Shown here: positions 17,335-26,460 of the stretch, piece after piece
Layout: each line of letters begins with the position of its first letter
Position numbering within the stretch: the stretch's first letter is position 1
Source: CAYWXK01 sp964462515
Lineage (GTDB): Bacteria > Planctomycetota > Phycisphaerae > Sedimentisphaerales > Anaerobacaceae
Assembly: GCA_964462515.1 (NCBI GenBank)
Contig: CAYWXK010000030.1
Span: 1-48,563 of the forward strand
Direction of reading: 5' to 3'
DNA: 48,563 nt
The notes under the pieces: model-generated
The model's input: only the letters and a program-made list of their open reading frames with translations
The model's database searches: none
Told to the model about the DNA's origin: nothing
Program-made: the position numbers and the translations under genes

Positions 17335-18771
17335 CTAAAACTGAAAATATAGAAAAGATGTAAATGTTTGGGTGAACATTGTCATCAGAGACAGACAGAA
17401 CAGTATGACCAATATCAAGGCCTTCGACCAAGTTATCCTCTTAGCCCAATCAAGGGCCTGTATTGGTTGGAAAGCGAGTACCAAACATATGGCCATTGTG
17501 ACCAAATAGGCCGGGGTATATATAACAGCGCCCAGAAGAATTGAGCCACCTTGCGGCGGTGAAGCCGTAAACATAACTGACAGAAGTCTCCAGGCACTGG
17601 CTATAGTAGGCGAGCGGAAAAAGACCCACCCTACTGTGACAAGGACAAAAGTAGCACATATCTGCATGGTTTTAGGCAGGTACGAATAAAAGGTCTTTTT
17701 ACCTGATAAGCGTTCAAAAATCAGAAGGATGCCATGATATACGCCCCATATGATGAAGGTCCAGCTCGCACCATGCCACAGCCCACAAAGCAGAAACACC
17801 ACAACTAGATTCAAGTATGACCTGATGATGCCTTTGCGATTACCACCCAGCGGTATGTAAAGGTAATCTCTGAACCAGCTCGACAGGGAGATATGCCACC
17901 GTTTCCAGAAATCGGTTATGCTGTTAGCCAGATAGGGACTGTTGAAATTTCTGGCACACTCGAAGCCCAGCATTGACCCCAGGCCAATGGCCATCTCGGA
18001 ATAGGCAGAGAAATCAAAATATAACTGGAATGTGTATGCAGCCACACCAAACCAGGCATCCAGTGTTCCCGGTGCTTCAGCGGCAAATACGGCATCAGCT
18101 ATTTCTCCTGCAACGTTTGCCAGGAATACCTTTTTGGCAAAACCAAGGATAAACAGTGCCACACCATAGGAGAATGTGGACAAGCAGTGTCTATGTTTGT
18201 TAAGTTGTTCAACGAATGTTGGCACAGGCTCGGATTTGGCATCGGTTGTCCCATAACGCTGAATCGGCCCCGACAGCAACTGGGGAAAGAAGGCAACATA
18301 GCACGCAAAATCGAGAAAAGAATAGGCCGATGGAATTCCGCGATAGACATCAATTGTGTAGCTGAGAATTTTGAAGGTAAAGAATGAGATGCCCACCGGC
18401 AGGACTATTTTTAGCGCCGGAAAGGTATCAGCTCCAAAAAGTTTTAGCACATAATTCAAGTTGTTCTGGAAAAAAACCGCGTATTTGAAGAGGCCCAACA
18501 GCCCCAGATTTACTGTCACAGAGAATACCATCAGCAAACTACGATTATGCCTGCCGCCGCAGTGTGCCATGAATTTCGACAGAACGTAGTTAAAGATAGT
18601 AGTGCAAAAGACAATGACTACAAACCACGGGTTGAGCCAAGCGTAGAAGGTATAGCTGGCGACAAGAAGAAAGACCTTCCGCAAGAAATGGGAATTTCGC
18701 GGTATTAGATAATAGCATAGAAGAACAACCGGCAGGAAATAGAAAACAAATATGTGTGAAACGAAGCTCAT
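17335..18771 (-). CDS. MBOAT O-acyltransferase, AlgI type
   Basis: 478 aa with about 11 hydrophobic segments. MBOAT marks: Phe-Trp-Lys-Arg-Trp-His-Ile-Ser around 288-295 (His293), RDYLYIPLGGNRKG, and CGLWHGASWTF with the catalytic His333. The SYTIDVYRG motif near residue 137 is also typical. In the family this protein takes acetyl groups from a cytoplasmic donor and moves them across the inner membrane for O-acetylation of an extracellular polymer. It is 7 bases from the small lipoprotein gene and 10 bases from the AlgJ-like gene, so the three are surely co-transcribed. Length is normal and there are no missing key residues. Confidence 0.94.
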   Translation of the reverse strand: MSFVSHIFVFYFLPVVLLCYYLIPRNSHFLRKVFLLVASYTFYAWLNPWFVVIVFCTTIFNYVLSKFMAHCGGRHNRSLLMVFSVTVNLGLLGLFKYAVFFQNNLNYVLKLFGADTFPALKIVLPVGISFFTFKILSYTIDVYRGIPSAYSFLDFACYVAFFPQLLSGPIQRYGTTDAKSEPVPTFVEQLNKHRHCLSTFSYGVALFILGFAKKVFLANVAGEIADAVFAAEAPGTLDAWFGVAAYTFQLYFDFSAYSEMAIGLGSMLGFECARNFNSPYLANSITDFWKRWHISLSSWFRDYLYIPLGGNRKGIIRSYLNLVVVFLLCGLWHGASWTFIIWGVYHGILLIFERLSGKKTFYSYLPKTMQICATFVLVTVGWVFFRSPTIASAWRLLSVMFTASPPQGGSILLGAVIYTPAYLVTMAICLVLAFQPIQALDWAKRITWSKALILVILFCLSLMTMFTQTFTSFLYFQF

Positions 18772-18778
18772 TTTACGG

Positions 18779-19270
18779 CTATTTCCTAACCTTGTTTGTC
18801 CACGCCGCCCAGTAGATGGGTCCCTTGTATTCTCCGAAGTACTTGTTGATGATTCCGCCCATGAAGTAGTCGTCGATAGGCACTTCTAATGCCAACCTAT
18901 GCACCTGCCCGGTTCTGAAACTCTCGAGGTTTCCACCTATGCCCTTAACTTGCCTGTCTGCTGCTTCACTTCGCGGCTTAAATGGATTGTAATGCCCGAC
19001 GTAAATCATTTCTGTATCTACCTGACCTCGATGCACCTTGAGGACTTTGTATTTCAAGACCGTAGCATAGTTATACAGTTCTCGCTTGAAGATCGCACCG
19101 TCAGGTATCTCCATCAGTCGAGCTGTCACCTCAATATTGCCCATAGTTGTCACATTTGGATCTTCGCCTGTTGCTGTTGTCGGTTCAGACTTTTTGGTAC
19201 ATGACAAGCAAATCAAACCCGTCGATACAACTGTCACCAGCAGAATGGTCGTAAAGTATAGTTTGCACAT
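18779..19270 (-). CDS. Small lipoprotein of unknown function
   Basis: 163 aa from the ATG at 19270 (a GTG lies one codon upstream). Residues 1-24 are a lipoprotein signal with the cysteine in LICLSCTKK. The rest is soluble, with VTARLMEIPDGAIFKRELYN, KYKVLKVHRG and DTEMIYVGHYNPFKP. Its position between a propeller protein and the MBOAT gene, with gaps of 7 and 13 bases, suggests a periplasmic helper in polymer acetylation. The family is not known to me by name. Confidence 0.7.
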   Translation of the reverse strand: MCKLYFTTILLVTVVSTGLICLSCTKKSEPTTATGEDPNVTTMGNIEVTARLMEIPDGAIFKRELYNYATVLKYKVLKVHRGQVDTEMIYVGHYNPFKPRSEAADRQVKGIGGNLESFRTGQVHRLALEVPIDDYFMGGIINKYFGEYKGPIYWAAWTNKVRK

Positions 19271-19283
19271 CACTTAAGCCCTT

Positions 19284-21401
19284 TTACTCTCCACCCGCTT
19301 TCATATCAAAGCCAGACCTTGGGGTCGCAATCACGTCACTGTAGGTCCAGTGTGGCTCCCAGCCCCATGACAGGTCCAGTAATGGCCCACTTCGAGCGCT
19401 TGGGTATTTTTTATGCAGCGATTCACTGTGCCCACCTACCATAGGCGTATCCTTCCATCGTATAATGGCCATCTTGGTGCGCGAATTGTCCACCTTGCCG
19501 AGGTCTTCCTCACTCCTGGTGAACAGTATGTACTTGCCGTCGGGTGAGACGCAGCCACCGTAAATATGACGTCCTTCTTCAGCATAGAGTAATCGCTTTT
19601 CCTGTCCGTTACCGTTGGCCACCCACAATTGTGCCCAGTCTGGTGCATTGGGAACAATTCCCCGCGTATAGATAATACGCTGTGAATCGGGCAACCAGTC
19701 TGGAGTACAGTTGTAGCGGTCCGTCTCACTTACAGCGTTGATCTGGCCTATATCGGCGTTCAGACGCCCAATTGCCCATGCTACTCCCAAGCCATTAGCA
19801 GTACCTACAAACCACTTGCCATCCGGCGACCAGATAAGCTGTTGAACTATTCCCTGGCGTGGTATCTCCCGTAAAATCCGCTGGCTCAATAGGTCGATGA
19901 TCCGAATTCCCTTTTTGTCCAGACACGCTATCTGGTTGCTATCCGGTCCCCATGAGGCCCAGTGAAAGTCGTCTTTGCAGACTACGGCATCGCTGCCGTC
20001 GGAGTTGGCAATGACCAGTTCATACGTAGCGTAGGTGTTATTGTCTATCTGCTCTATACCGGGCAGGCGAAAATATAGCAACTTTCTCTCATCAGGTGAG
20101 AAACGTGCTCCTGCCTCGTTGTATTTAGGCGTATTGGTTATCTGTCGTCGGTCGGAACCGTCGGGACGCATAAGAAAAAGGTCCCAGCTGCCTTTGTCAG
20201 CCACACCGCTGAAGACAATCCAGCCCTTATCGTGCACTTCAGCAGCCAACTTTTTTATCTTTTCGTCTCTATCAACCGGTTGAATACCGGTTGTAGCATT
20301 TGGAGTCTTCTCGTTTTGCTTGGCTTGGCAAAGCGGTCTATCGATATCAATCTCTGTGAATGTCCAGCACGGTTCCCAGCCAACCGGCAGCACCAGTAAA
20401 GGACCACTTTTTGCTTCCTGGTGAGATGATCGCAACTCGCTGCTTTCTCCTCCAATAATGGGCGCATCCGCTAAACGCATCAGGGCCATTGGAGCCCCGG
20501 TGTTACTTGTGTCACCATTTTCCTGCATGTTACCGGTAAATACCACATACTTACCATCTGGCGAGACGTTACCACCATAAACGTGCCGTCCTTCCTCGCC
20601 GTAGACCAGCCAACGTGACTTTCCTTCAGCGTCAGCCATCCATAGTTGCGTCCATCCGTAACCGTTATTTGCCTTCTGCCCCTGCGGTCGGTTAGAGAAT
20701 ATAAGATGATTACTGTCCGGAAACCAATCGGGCGTGCAGCAGTCCACCTGGCTTACTGCATTTGCTGCCCCCGTTACTACGTCTATACGAGCGACACTCC
20801 AACCCGTGCCAAAGGAATTAGCCACACCACTTAGCCATCTCCCATCCGGTGACAAAGTTAATTGTTGAAAGAAACCTTTCCGTTCCAGTCTTCGGATTAC
20901 TTGTCGGCTCGTGATGTCAACGAAAAAGATTTCCTTAATTGAAAGGCATACGAGTTGTTTGCCATCCGGGCTCCAACTTGCCCAGGGATACTGGCCGTTC
21001 TCGCCGAAAACTTCTGTGCTCGTCTCGTCACTATTGGCAAAGACAAGCCGACCCTGTGTTCCGTAGTGGTTGCCGTCTATTTGTTCTTCTCGCGGTAATC
21101 GTCGATAAAGTAGTGTTCGACCATCACGAGAGAACAGTGGTGCCGCCTCATTGTATTGAGTTGTATTGGTGATATTGTGCAGACTAGACCCATCCGGCCG
21201 GCATAAAAACAAGTCCCAATCGCCCTTGTCCGAACGGGCGCAGAACACAATCCAGCCCTTGTAACACACCTCTTCGGACAGGCGTCTTACTGCTTCATCT
21301 TCACTTATAGACGCAGGAGAACTTTGTTTCTGTCCATTGGCCAAGACAGCAACCAGCATCATACCTGACACAACAAGGCAAGCTGCACACCTGAGCCTCA
21401 T
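19284..21401 (-). CDS. TolB-like beta-propeller protein with internal duplication
   Basis: 705 aa from the ATG at 21401, preceded by GAGG at 8 bases; a GTG at 21410 is the alternative. A signal peptide covers about the first 25 residues. The protein consists of two homologous halves of about 310 residues each (roughly 30-345 and 365-690). Matching blocks are KGWIVFCARSDKGDWDLF / KGWIVFSGVADKGSWDLF, RPDGSSLHNITNT / RPDGSDRRQITNT, and EEGRHVYGGNVSPDGKY / EEGRHIYGGCVSPDGKY. Each half carries the SPDG/S-x-D repeats of TolB (PD40) blades. Such propellers bind proteins or glycans in the periplasm; no catalytic role is suggested. It may recognise the glycan handled by its operon partners. Confidence 0.85.
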   Translation of the reverse strand: MRLRCAACLVVSGMMLVAVLANGQKQSSPASISEDEAVRRLSEEVCYKGWIVFCARSDKGDWDLFLCRPDGSSLHNITNTTQYNEAAPLFSRDGRTLLYRRLPREEQIDGNHYGTQGRLVFANSDETSTEVFGENGQYPWASWSPDGKQLVCLSIKEIFFVDITSRQVIRRLERKGFFQQLTLSPDGRWLSGVANSFGTGWSVARIDVVTGAANAVSQVDCCTPDWFPDSNHLIFSNRPQGQKANNGYGWTQLWMADAEGKSRWLVYGEEGRHVYGGNVSPDGKYVVFTGNMQENGDTSNTGAPMALMRLADAPIIGGESSELRSSHQEAKSGPLLVLPVGWEPCWTFTEIDIDRPLCQAKQNEKTPNATTGIQPVDRDEKIKKLAAEVHDKGWIVFSGVADKGSWDLFLMRPDGSDRRQITNTPKYNEAGARFSPDERKLLYFRLPGIEQIDNNTYATYELVIANSDGSDAVVCKDDFHWASWGPDSNQIACLDKKGIRIIDLLSQRILREIPRQGIVQQLIWSPDGKWFVGTANGLGVAWAIGRLNADIGQINAVSETDRYNCTPDWLPDSQRIIYTRGIVPNAPDWAQLWVANGNGQEKRLLYAEEGRHIYGGCVSPDGKYILFTRSEEDLGKVDNSRTKMAIIRWKDTPMVGGHSESLHKKYPSARSGPLLDLSWGWEPHWTYSDVIATPRSGFDMKAGGE

Positions 21402-21466
21402 CTTATTCACCTCGCAAAGAGTATGAATCTCATTTACAATACTATTTTGTGACAGCCCTACTCATT

Positions 21467-22864
21467 TCAGCTTCGCCGCTCAATTGACCAGAATCTGATA
21501 CCATAAGGGTCTAGCGGAACTGTGAGGCGGGCTTTGTCGCGCTCCAGCTCAACCGGACTCTCGGATATGAGTCGGGAGTTTTCGTCATTGCCGGTTGTTG
21601 CGGCATCCAGAACAATTGGCCTCGCCAGAAGATTGCCTGGTGGATTAGTCAAGACTAAATTGACTTGCACGGATGACAGTGAGAAATTCCAGATAAGCAC
21701 GTTATACAATTGCAACTTCTCGTCCCAGCTTGCCAGTCCATGGACCGTTTCGGCATCTGAAATAAGATGCAAACGCTCGCCCGTTAGACGAGACAACAAT
21801 TTGAACGTGAAGTACGTTGGACGTATCGTGTTTTGGTAGTCAAACAGACCATCATATTGTGGTCTGCGATTCCACCACTTGAACATAAACGCTGTCCCAC
21901 CGGGTGACATAAACTTCGCAAATGGTTCGAACGAAACGTGATAATCTCGAATATGATAGTAGCAAGAGTAGTTCAGTCCGGCCTCTTTCATCTGCCAAAT
22001 GACCTCCGCAACGAAACACGGCTGAAAGCGCGTGTCCTTCGGAGGATTGGATAAATCCATATTCCATTCATCGAGAACGGTCTCTACCCCGATATCTGGA
22101 TGTTTCTTCAAAAGGTCCCTGGCATAATTGATTGTCCCGCGAATCTGCAGTGGACTGCTGCTGTAAATGTGCCAGGAGACAAAATGCAGAGGCACTTTTT
22201 CTTTTCCACAGAACTCGAGCAGTTCGGGCAGAATAGGCGAACGCACATTTGCCAATGCTGGTCCCCCAACGCGCGCCTCAGGGTCTGCCCGCAGAATGGC
22301 CTCGACAGTGTGCTTATAATAACGAGTGTAGCTTTCAGGACGAAACCGATAAGGACAACCACCATCTTCACCAATGTCAGGTTCATTAGAGATTTCCCAA
22401 TACCGAATTCCAGCACCGCGCTGCTTGTAGCGACGGACAAGTTCGAAAATCAGTCTTTCCCATTGGTCATAATCGTTTGGCTCAACGATATCCTGATTTA
22501 TTACAGGGAAGAGCACACGCGGTTTGAAGCAGATGCACATAAGGGGCTTTCCGCCGGTCCTTAGGATGGTGTCAACCGAGCGGTCCAATGTATCAAAGTG
22601 ATATCGACCCCGCTCAGGCAATAAGTCAAAATACTCCTGAATAAATAGACGAATAAGTCTTGGCCGCAAGGCACGAATCTCAGCGATGCGGTCCTGCCAC
22701 ATAGGCTCGTCCGACAGCCCTCCCTGGCCAAGTGCCATGCGGTCAATCTCAAGAGGCCCTAATCTATTTTCTGCAAATACCGTTACTTGCACTGTTTTCT
22801 CCTGAGAACGGGCAACTAATGGCAATAAAAGGATGATTGCTGAAAGCAAAACAGGAATCTTCAT
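21467..22864 (-). CDS. GH39-like glycoside hydrolase, secreted
   Basis: 465 aa with a clear signal peptide (residues 1-20, ending LVARSQ) and a GAGGAT ribosome site. A TIM barrel carries Glu161 as acid/base in RYWEISNEPDIG and Glu266 as nucleophile in ETVLDEWNMD, the clan GH-A pattern closest to GH39 (beta-xylosidase / alpha-L-iduronidase). The loop LHFVSWHIYSSSP between the two also fits. A short beta domain follows the barrel (from about residue 380). The gene is 15 bases downstream of the (alpha/alpha)6 protein gene. The exact sugar cannot be read; related clan A families such as GH51 or GH79 are less likely alternatives. Confidence 0.8.
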   Translation of the reverse strand: MKIPVLLSAIILLLPLVARSQEKTVQVTVFAENRLGPLEIDRMALGQGGLSDEPMWQDRIAEIRALRPRLIRLFIQEYFDLLPERGRYHFDTLDRSVDTILRTGGKPLMCICFKPRVLFPVINQDIVEPNDYDQWERLIFELVRRYKQRGAGIRYWEISNEPDIGEDGGCPYRFRPESYTRYYKHTVEAILRADPEARVGGPALANVRSPILPELLEFCGKEKVPLHFVSWHIYSSSPLQIRGTINYARDLLKKHPDIGVETVLDEWNMDLSNPPKDTRFQPCFVAEVIWQMKEAGLNYSCYYHIRDYHVSFEPFAKFMSPGGTAFMFKWWNRRPQYDGLFDYQNTIRPTYFTFKLLSRLTGERLHLISDAETVHGLASWDEKLQLYNVLIWNFSLSSVQVNLVLTNPPGNLLARPIVLDAATTGNDENSRLISESPVELERDKARLTVPLDPYGIRFWSIERRS

Positions 22865-22879
22865 AAGTTTATCCTCGGA

Positions 22880-25705
22880 TCAATACTGGGCTATAATAGT
22901 ATAATGACCTTGAAGGGGTTTCTCAATCACTACCCATTCCTTCCGGGTATCGAAGTCAGTCCAGTTAGCTCCATTGACTGTTACTGACTGAATCAGCTTG
23001 CCCTGGGGGTGACGGAATCGAACGAGAAGTCGCTTGGGAGTTTGCCTCCTGGGCATATCAATCTGTGCGACCAAATCGCCAGCGGCAGCCTTGCTATGAA
23101 CAGTCAGAGATATCTGACCGTAATATGTTGGTGCCCGTTCGACTTCGATTTTTTTCCCATCCTCCAACCACTTTCGTGGAGTAGCCTGTAGCAACAGTAG
23201 CGAGTCATCATCAAGTTCGTGAATGAGCATATGCCGATACAGCTCAAACCAGGCACCATCCGTGCTGGGTGGGCCGAAGTACTGTCCCCAGGTCCAGCGA
23301 TGCTCCACAGGTTCAAGTACCGAGTGGCTAAATGCGCAGGCCATGTAGCTATAGAAGGCCCTTATCACGGCCTTGGGCTCGTCTCTCAACAAATATGCCA
23401 TTGCCTGTGGATTATACACAGGCTCATTGGCCATACCCCAGCCTTTCAGATAGAGATTATCCTCGTGGTCATTGAGAAGATAGCTGGCCAAAGTACCATC
23501 GGCGGGCAGAGCCTTGAGCCGTAACAGGTGCGTTGCCCCCGTGTCCACATCCGTGGGATACCACTGCTCGAACAATCGCCCCGGCTTTGTGGCCTCGCAC
23601 GGCACATAGGGTATCCACGTATGGTCCCGCAGTTGTACAAGAGGTGAACGCATAGTTGCAGCTCCAAAGGCATGTTCAACAGACTGGCGAAAGCTCGCAG
23701 CAGCTTCTATGCACTCCTTTGCGCGAGGGTGGCCAGTTTGTTGAAGGGCTTTGCCGAGCTCTTCAAGTGCAGCATACACGTATGCTTGGTTGAACGCCCA
23801 GATTCCTTCACCGCTTCCATCATTTAGCGGCGCACGAACAAGCCCACAGACCGGTCCGGGATGTTCGGACGATTGGCGAATCTGGTTCAGACACCAGTCA
23901 AGTGCCTTGAGTGTATATGGCAACAACCGGTCGAATGCATCCTGGTCACCAGACAGCAGATAGTTCTTCGCTATCGCGTAAATCATCGATGGTGTATAAA
24001 CGCCCCAGTTTGCATAGCCGCCCACGTGACCATTTTGTTCCTGATTGCCGAGGTACATCGTGAGCATCTCCTCCGTTGCGCTATCATAATATCCTCGCAG
24101 GCTGTAAATCATGTAATCCACATAAACCGCCTGGTTAACCGGCCAGGGTGTCCCGTGTTGAGTGTAGGCGAAGTTTGAATACGGCAGGTCAATCTTCAAC
24201 CTTTCCTCTGTGCCGTTATTACGGCGTGGCAGGCGCAATGCATGCCAAAGATTGGCACGAAACAGGTCGTTAACAATCTTCTCAGGCACCCGGAATTGAG
24301 CACCGCGGGCCAAACAATCGGCCCAAAATTTCAATGTGGCTTCGCGAGAGCCGGCGTAGTCCAACTTTACGAGGTCATCTATATCCTGAGACTGTACCAT
24401 AGGTGATGGAAGTTTAACTACAAACTCTTGACTTGCGTTTTTGGAAAGGTCAAATGTCAGCAATGTCTCGATGTTCTTCCAGCTTGTGTTCTTATTTTCG
24501 TCCAACAGTTTGGGCTCATCTTCTGCGGCATAAGAATTGACCTTCAAACCAGAACCCTCAACCATAAAAAGAACCCGGTGCGTGACATTCTCCTCGAACA
24601 AAAAAGTATCGTCTTTGCTGCGCCATGTTATCCGGGCAGCAGCAGTGGACGGAAATTCTCGGCGGTGATGCATCTTCAGAGAAACCATTGTGGGTTGGTC
24701 CTGCAGGTTAGTGACTTTGACTTGTTGCAGCAGCACCATAGCAATGTCTCCTCGCCTTCGCTGAGGTGGTCCATCCAAAGGATACGTAAACTGCTCTACT
24801 TCATAGCGTAAGCCATCTCGCTCAATAGTCGTGGTGATGATAGGCAGACCATTTTCGAGCCGCTGCCCTTTCCACGATTCTTGAATCTCTTTAGATAAAT
24901 CGCCGAAATCAAACCAGAATCGAAAGCGGTCAGAGTTGCCATAGTCGTTCCAGACTCCAGCCCCGCGGTCAATGCCGAACTTGTAAAGCGCACTATCCCA
25001 CGTCAAGCAAACGATGTGGCCGGGTACAGGCTGGGCAGGATGCATATACGTTGGACTGCCCATATCTTCCCAGCGTGTGGTGTATTGGTCGTAAGTTGCC
25101 TCGGCATCTTGGTGGATCTGGTCCAGAATACATTTGCCTCTGTAGGCCTCAAGCTGCTTCTGATGTTCTGAAAAAGAAAACGGAATATCACCTACAGATA
25201 GGTAAACATCAAGCGAGGGCACCCAGAAAGCCTTCTTCTGAAGCAACTGGTCACACGTAACACTAAAGCCTTTTGTTCCCGCGATATCCATCTGCACCGT
25301 CAGCTTACGTGAATCGAGCCGATAGGCCGGGTCCTGCTTCAGCCTGATTGCTGTATCCGGGTCGCTCTGCGCGATTAAATCGGCCCAGATACGGTGCAGA
25401 TTTTCGATAGTATTTAATTGTCTCGGAGCATACCGAAGGGTAAGTTCAACACCATCTATATCACCGTTACCTGCGTGCGTTTCGAATATCCCGTCTTTGA
25501 CACTATCGTCGGTTTCTAAGCCGAAACCTTTGATGTTTACAATCGCTACTTCATTGGTCAATAACTGTATGTGGAAAGATGTAGTTTCACGTGATGTATG
25601 GCCCCAGGAAACCATGACCTTCAACTCGGCTTGAGAGTCAACTGTCGGCAGAGCAGAAGCTGCGACTACGACCTGAAAAAGAGCGAACAGGGCTATCTGT
25701 GTCAT
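22880..25705 (-). CDS. Unassigned (alpha/alpha)6-barrel glycosidase-like protein, secreted
   Basis: 941 aa, signal peptide at residues 1-24 (VVAASALPTVDSQ). The first half is beta-sandwich-like. From about residue 490 helical hairpins of a six-hairpin glycosidase appear: DLFRANLWHALRLPRR, VDYMIYSLRGYYD, YTPSMIYAIAKNYLLSGD and NQAYVYAALEELGKAL. A C-terminal jelly roll follows from about 850. The overall layout (beta domain, helical barrel, beta domain) is shared by GH63, GH78, GH116, GH127 and relatives, but I cannot place it in one family. Acidic candidates are in KIDLPYSNF and APLNDGSGEG. It is the first gene of the six-gene operon, 85 bases behind a consensus promoter, and would act before or together with the GH39 enzyme. 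Confidence 0.75.
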   Translation of the reverse strand: MTQIALFALFQVVVAASALPTVDSQAELKVMVSWGHTSRETTSFHIQLLTNEVAIVNIKGFGLETDDSVKDGIFETHAGNGDIDGVELTLRYAPRQLNTIENLHRIWADLIAQSDPDTAIRLKQDPAYRLDSRKLTVQMDIAGTKGFSVTCDQLLQKKAFWVPSLDVYLSVGDIPFSFSEHQKQLEAYRGKCILDQIHQDAEATYDQYTTRWEDMGSPTYMHPAQPVPGHIVCLTWDSALYKFGIDRGAGVWNDYGNSDRFRFWFDFGDLSKEIQESWKGQRLENGLPIITTTIERDGLRYEVEQFTYPLDGPPQRRRGDIAMVLLQQVKVTNLQDQPTMVSLKMHHRREFPSTAAARITWRSKDDTFLFEENVTHRVLFMVEGSGLKVNSYAAEDEPKLLDENKNTSWKNIETLLTFDLSKNASQEFVVKLPSPMVQSQDIDDLVKLDYAGSREATLKFWADCLARGAQFRVPEKIVNDLFRANLWHALRLPRRNNGTEERLKIDLPYSNFAYTQHGTPWPVNQAVYVDYMIYSLRGYYDSATEEMLTMYLGNQEQNGHVGGYANWGVYTPSMIYAIAKNYLLSGDQDAFDRLLPYTLKALDWCLNQIRQSSEHPGPVCGLVRAPLNDGSGEGIWAFNQAYVYAALEELGKALQQTGHPRAKECIEAAASFRQSVEHAFGAATMRSPLVQLRDHTWIPYVPCEATKPGRLFEQWYPTDVDTGATHLLRLKALPADGTLASYLLNDHEDNLYLKGWGMANEPVYNPQAMAYLLRDEPKAVIRAFYSYMACAFSHSVLEPVEHRWTWGQYFGPPSTDGAWFELYRHMLIHELDDDSLLLLQATPRKWLEDGKKIEVERAPTYYGQISLTVHSKAAAGDLVAQIDMPRRQTPKRLLVRFRHPQGKLIQSVTVNGANWTDFDTRKEWVVIEKPLQGHYTIIAQY

Positions 25706-25789
25706 GGCAACACCTTTCTGTCAATAGAGGTTATCGCTCAGCCGGTCTATAATTGCTATAAATGACATTAGCATGCGCACGGTTCTACC

Positions 25790-25817
25790 ATTATAGGCAG
25801 CAAAGCAAATTTGTCAA
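25790..25817 (-). promoter_or_regulatory. Consensus sigma-70 promoter of the glycosidase-acetylation operon
   Basis: On the minus strand a perfect TTGACA (25817-25812) is followed after 16 bases by a perfect TATAAT (25795-25790). Transcription would start near 25783, about 78 bases before the ATG at 25705. Both hexamers being perfect suggests strong basal expression. No flanking operator palindrome was noticed. Confidence 0.75.
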
Positions 25818-26130
25818 AAACCGAGGCTGTCAGTCTGCATAGACCTTGACAAAAACAGAAGAATCCCAAGAATTATCTACAGAGTATAATTGTCGGCAAA
25901 GCCAGGAAGAGGCATTGCTGAGGAACTCTGAAAGGATAAAGAAGCGTATGATGAAAGCTTGCCGTCTTATAAGTGCCTCAGGAGACCAACCATAGAAGTT
26001 TTCTGGTTGTGCTACTTACTAATCTGGCAAACATAAATCCTGCTATTTTCAATAACTCTGTCCGTTTGTGCAGAAACATCCTACACATACCTTGTTACCA
26101 TTTGTAAATCCGCATGGCCAAGAAGCAACC
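25818..26130. other. Intergenic region between divergent units
   Basis: AT-rich, no ORF with protein character and no RNA gene seen. A plus-strand TTGACA (25846-25851) and TATAAT (25885-25890) occur, but 33 bases apart, so they do not form a promoter together. Confidence 0.35.
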
Positions 26131-26252
26131 GGATATATAAAACGGTTACAAATTTTTCAGTTTTTGTAAGCACCTAATATAAAAGCACTTATAAAACACG
26201 CATTTTTGCTGAATTGTCAGATAATGGGTTGTATGGTTGTATAATGGTTGTA
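26131..26252 (+). repeat. Dispersed repeat A, copy 2
   Basis: Starts GGATATATAAAACGGTTAC and ends with three GTTGTA units, the last at 26246-26252. It aligns over its full length with copies 1 and 3. The secondary shared block GAAATACAAA is at 26379-26388, about 125 bases downstream instead of about 35 in copy 1. Same orientation as the other copies. Confidence 0.75.
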
Positions 26253-26391
26253 TGGTCACTCCGGAGTTGGGTGATACTAAAAACTACGACAAAACTTGAA
26301 TTTTCGACAGCTCCAATGGTTAAAGCGTGTAAAAAATCGTAGATCAATTGCTTATTTATCCACCGTAATAAGCGATACGAAATACAAACCA

Positions 26392-26420
26392 TTTACAATT
26401 GAAAGTCGGTGAAGTACAAT
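26392..26420 (+). promoter_or_regulatory. Probable promoter of the three-repeat secreted protein gene
   Basis: TTTACA (26392-26397), 17 bases, TACAAT (26415-26420). Start of transcription near 26427, about 34 bases before the ATG at 26461. The -35 lies in the ACAATTGAAA string that is also found downstream of repeat A copy 1. Confidence 0.5.
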
Positions 26421-26460
26421 ATGGCCAGACAAATTATTACTCTTTTGGAAGGAATACATT

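Noticed and set aside
25846..25890. Plus-strand TTGACA and TATAAT as a promoter
   Set aside because: The boxes are 33 bases apart and about 570 bases from the next plus-strand gene.
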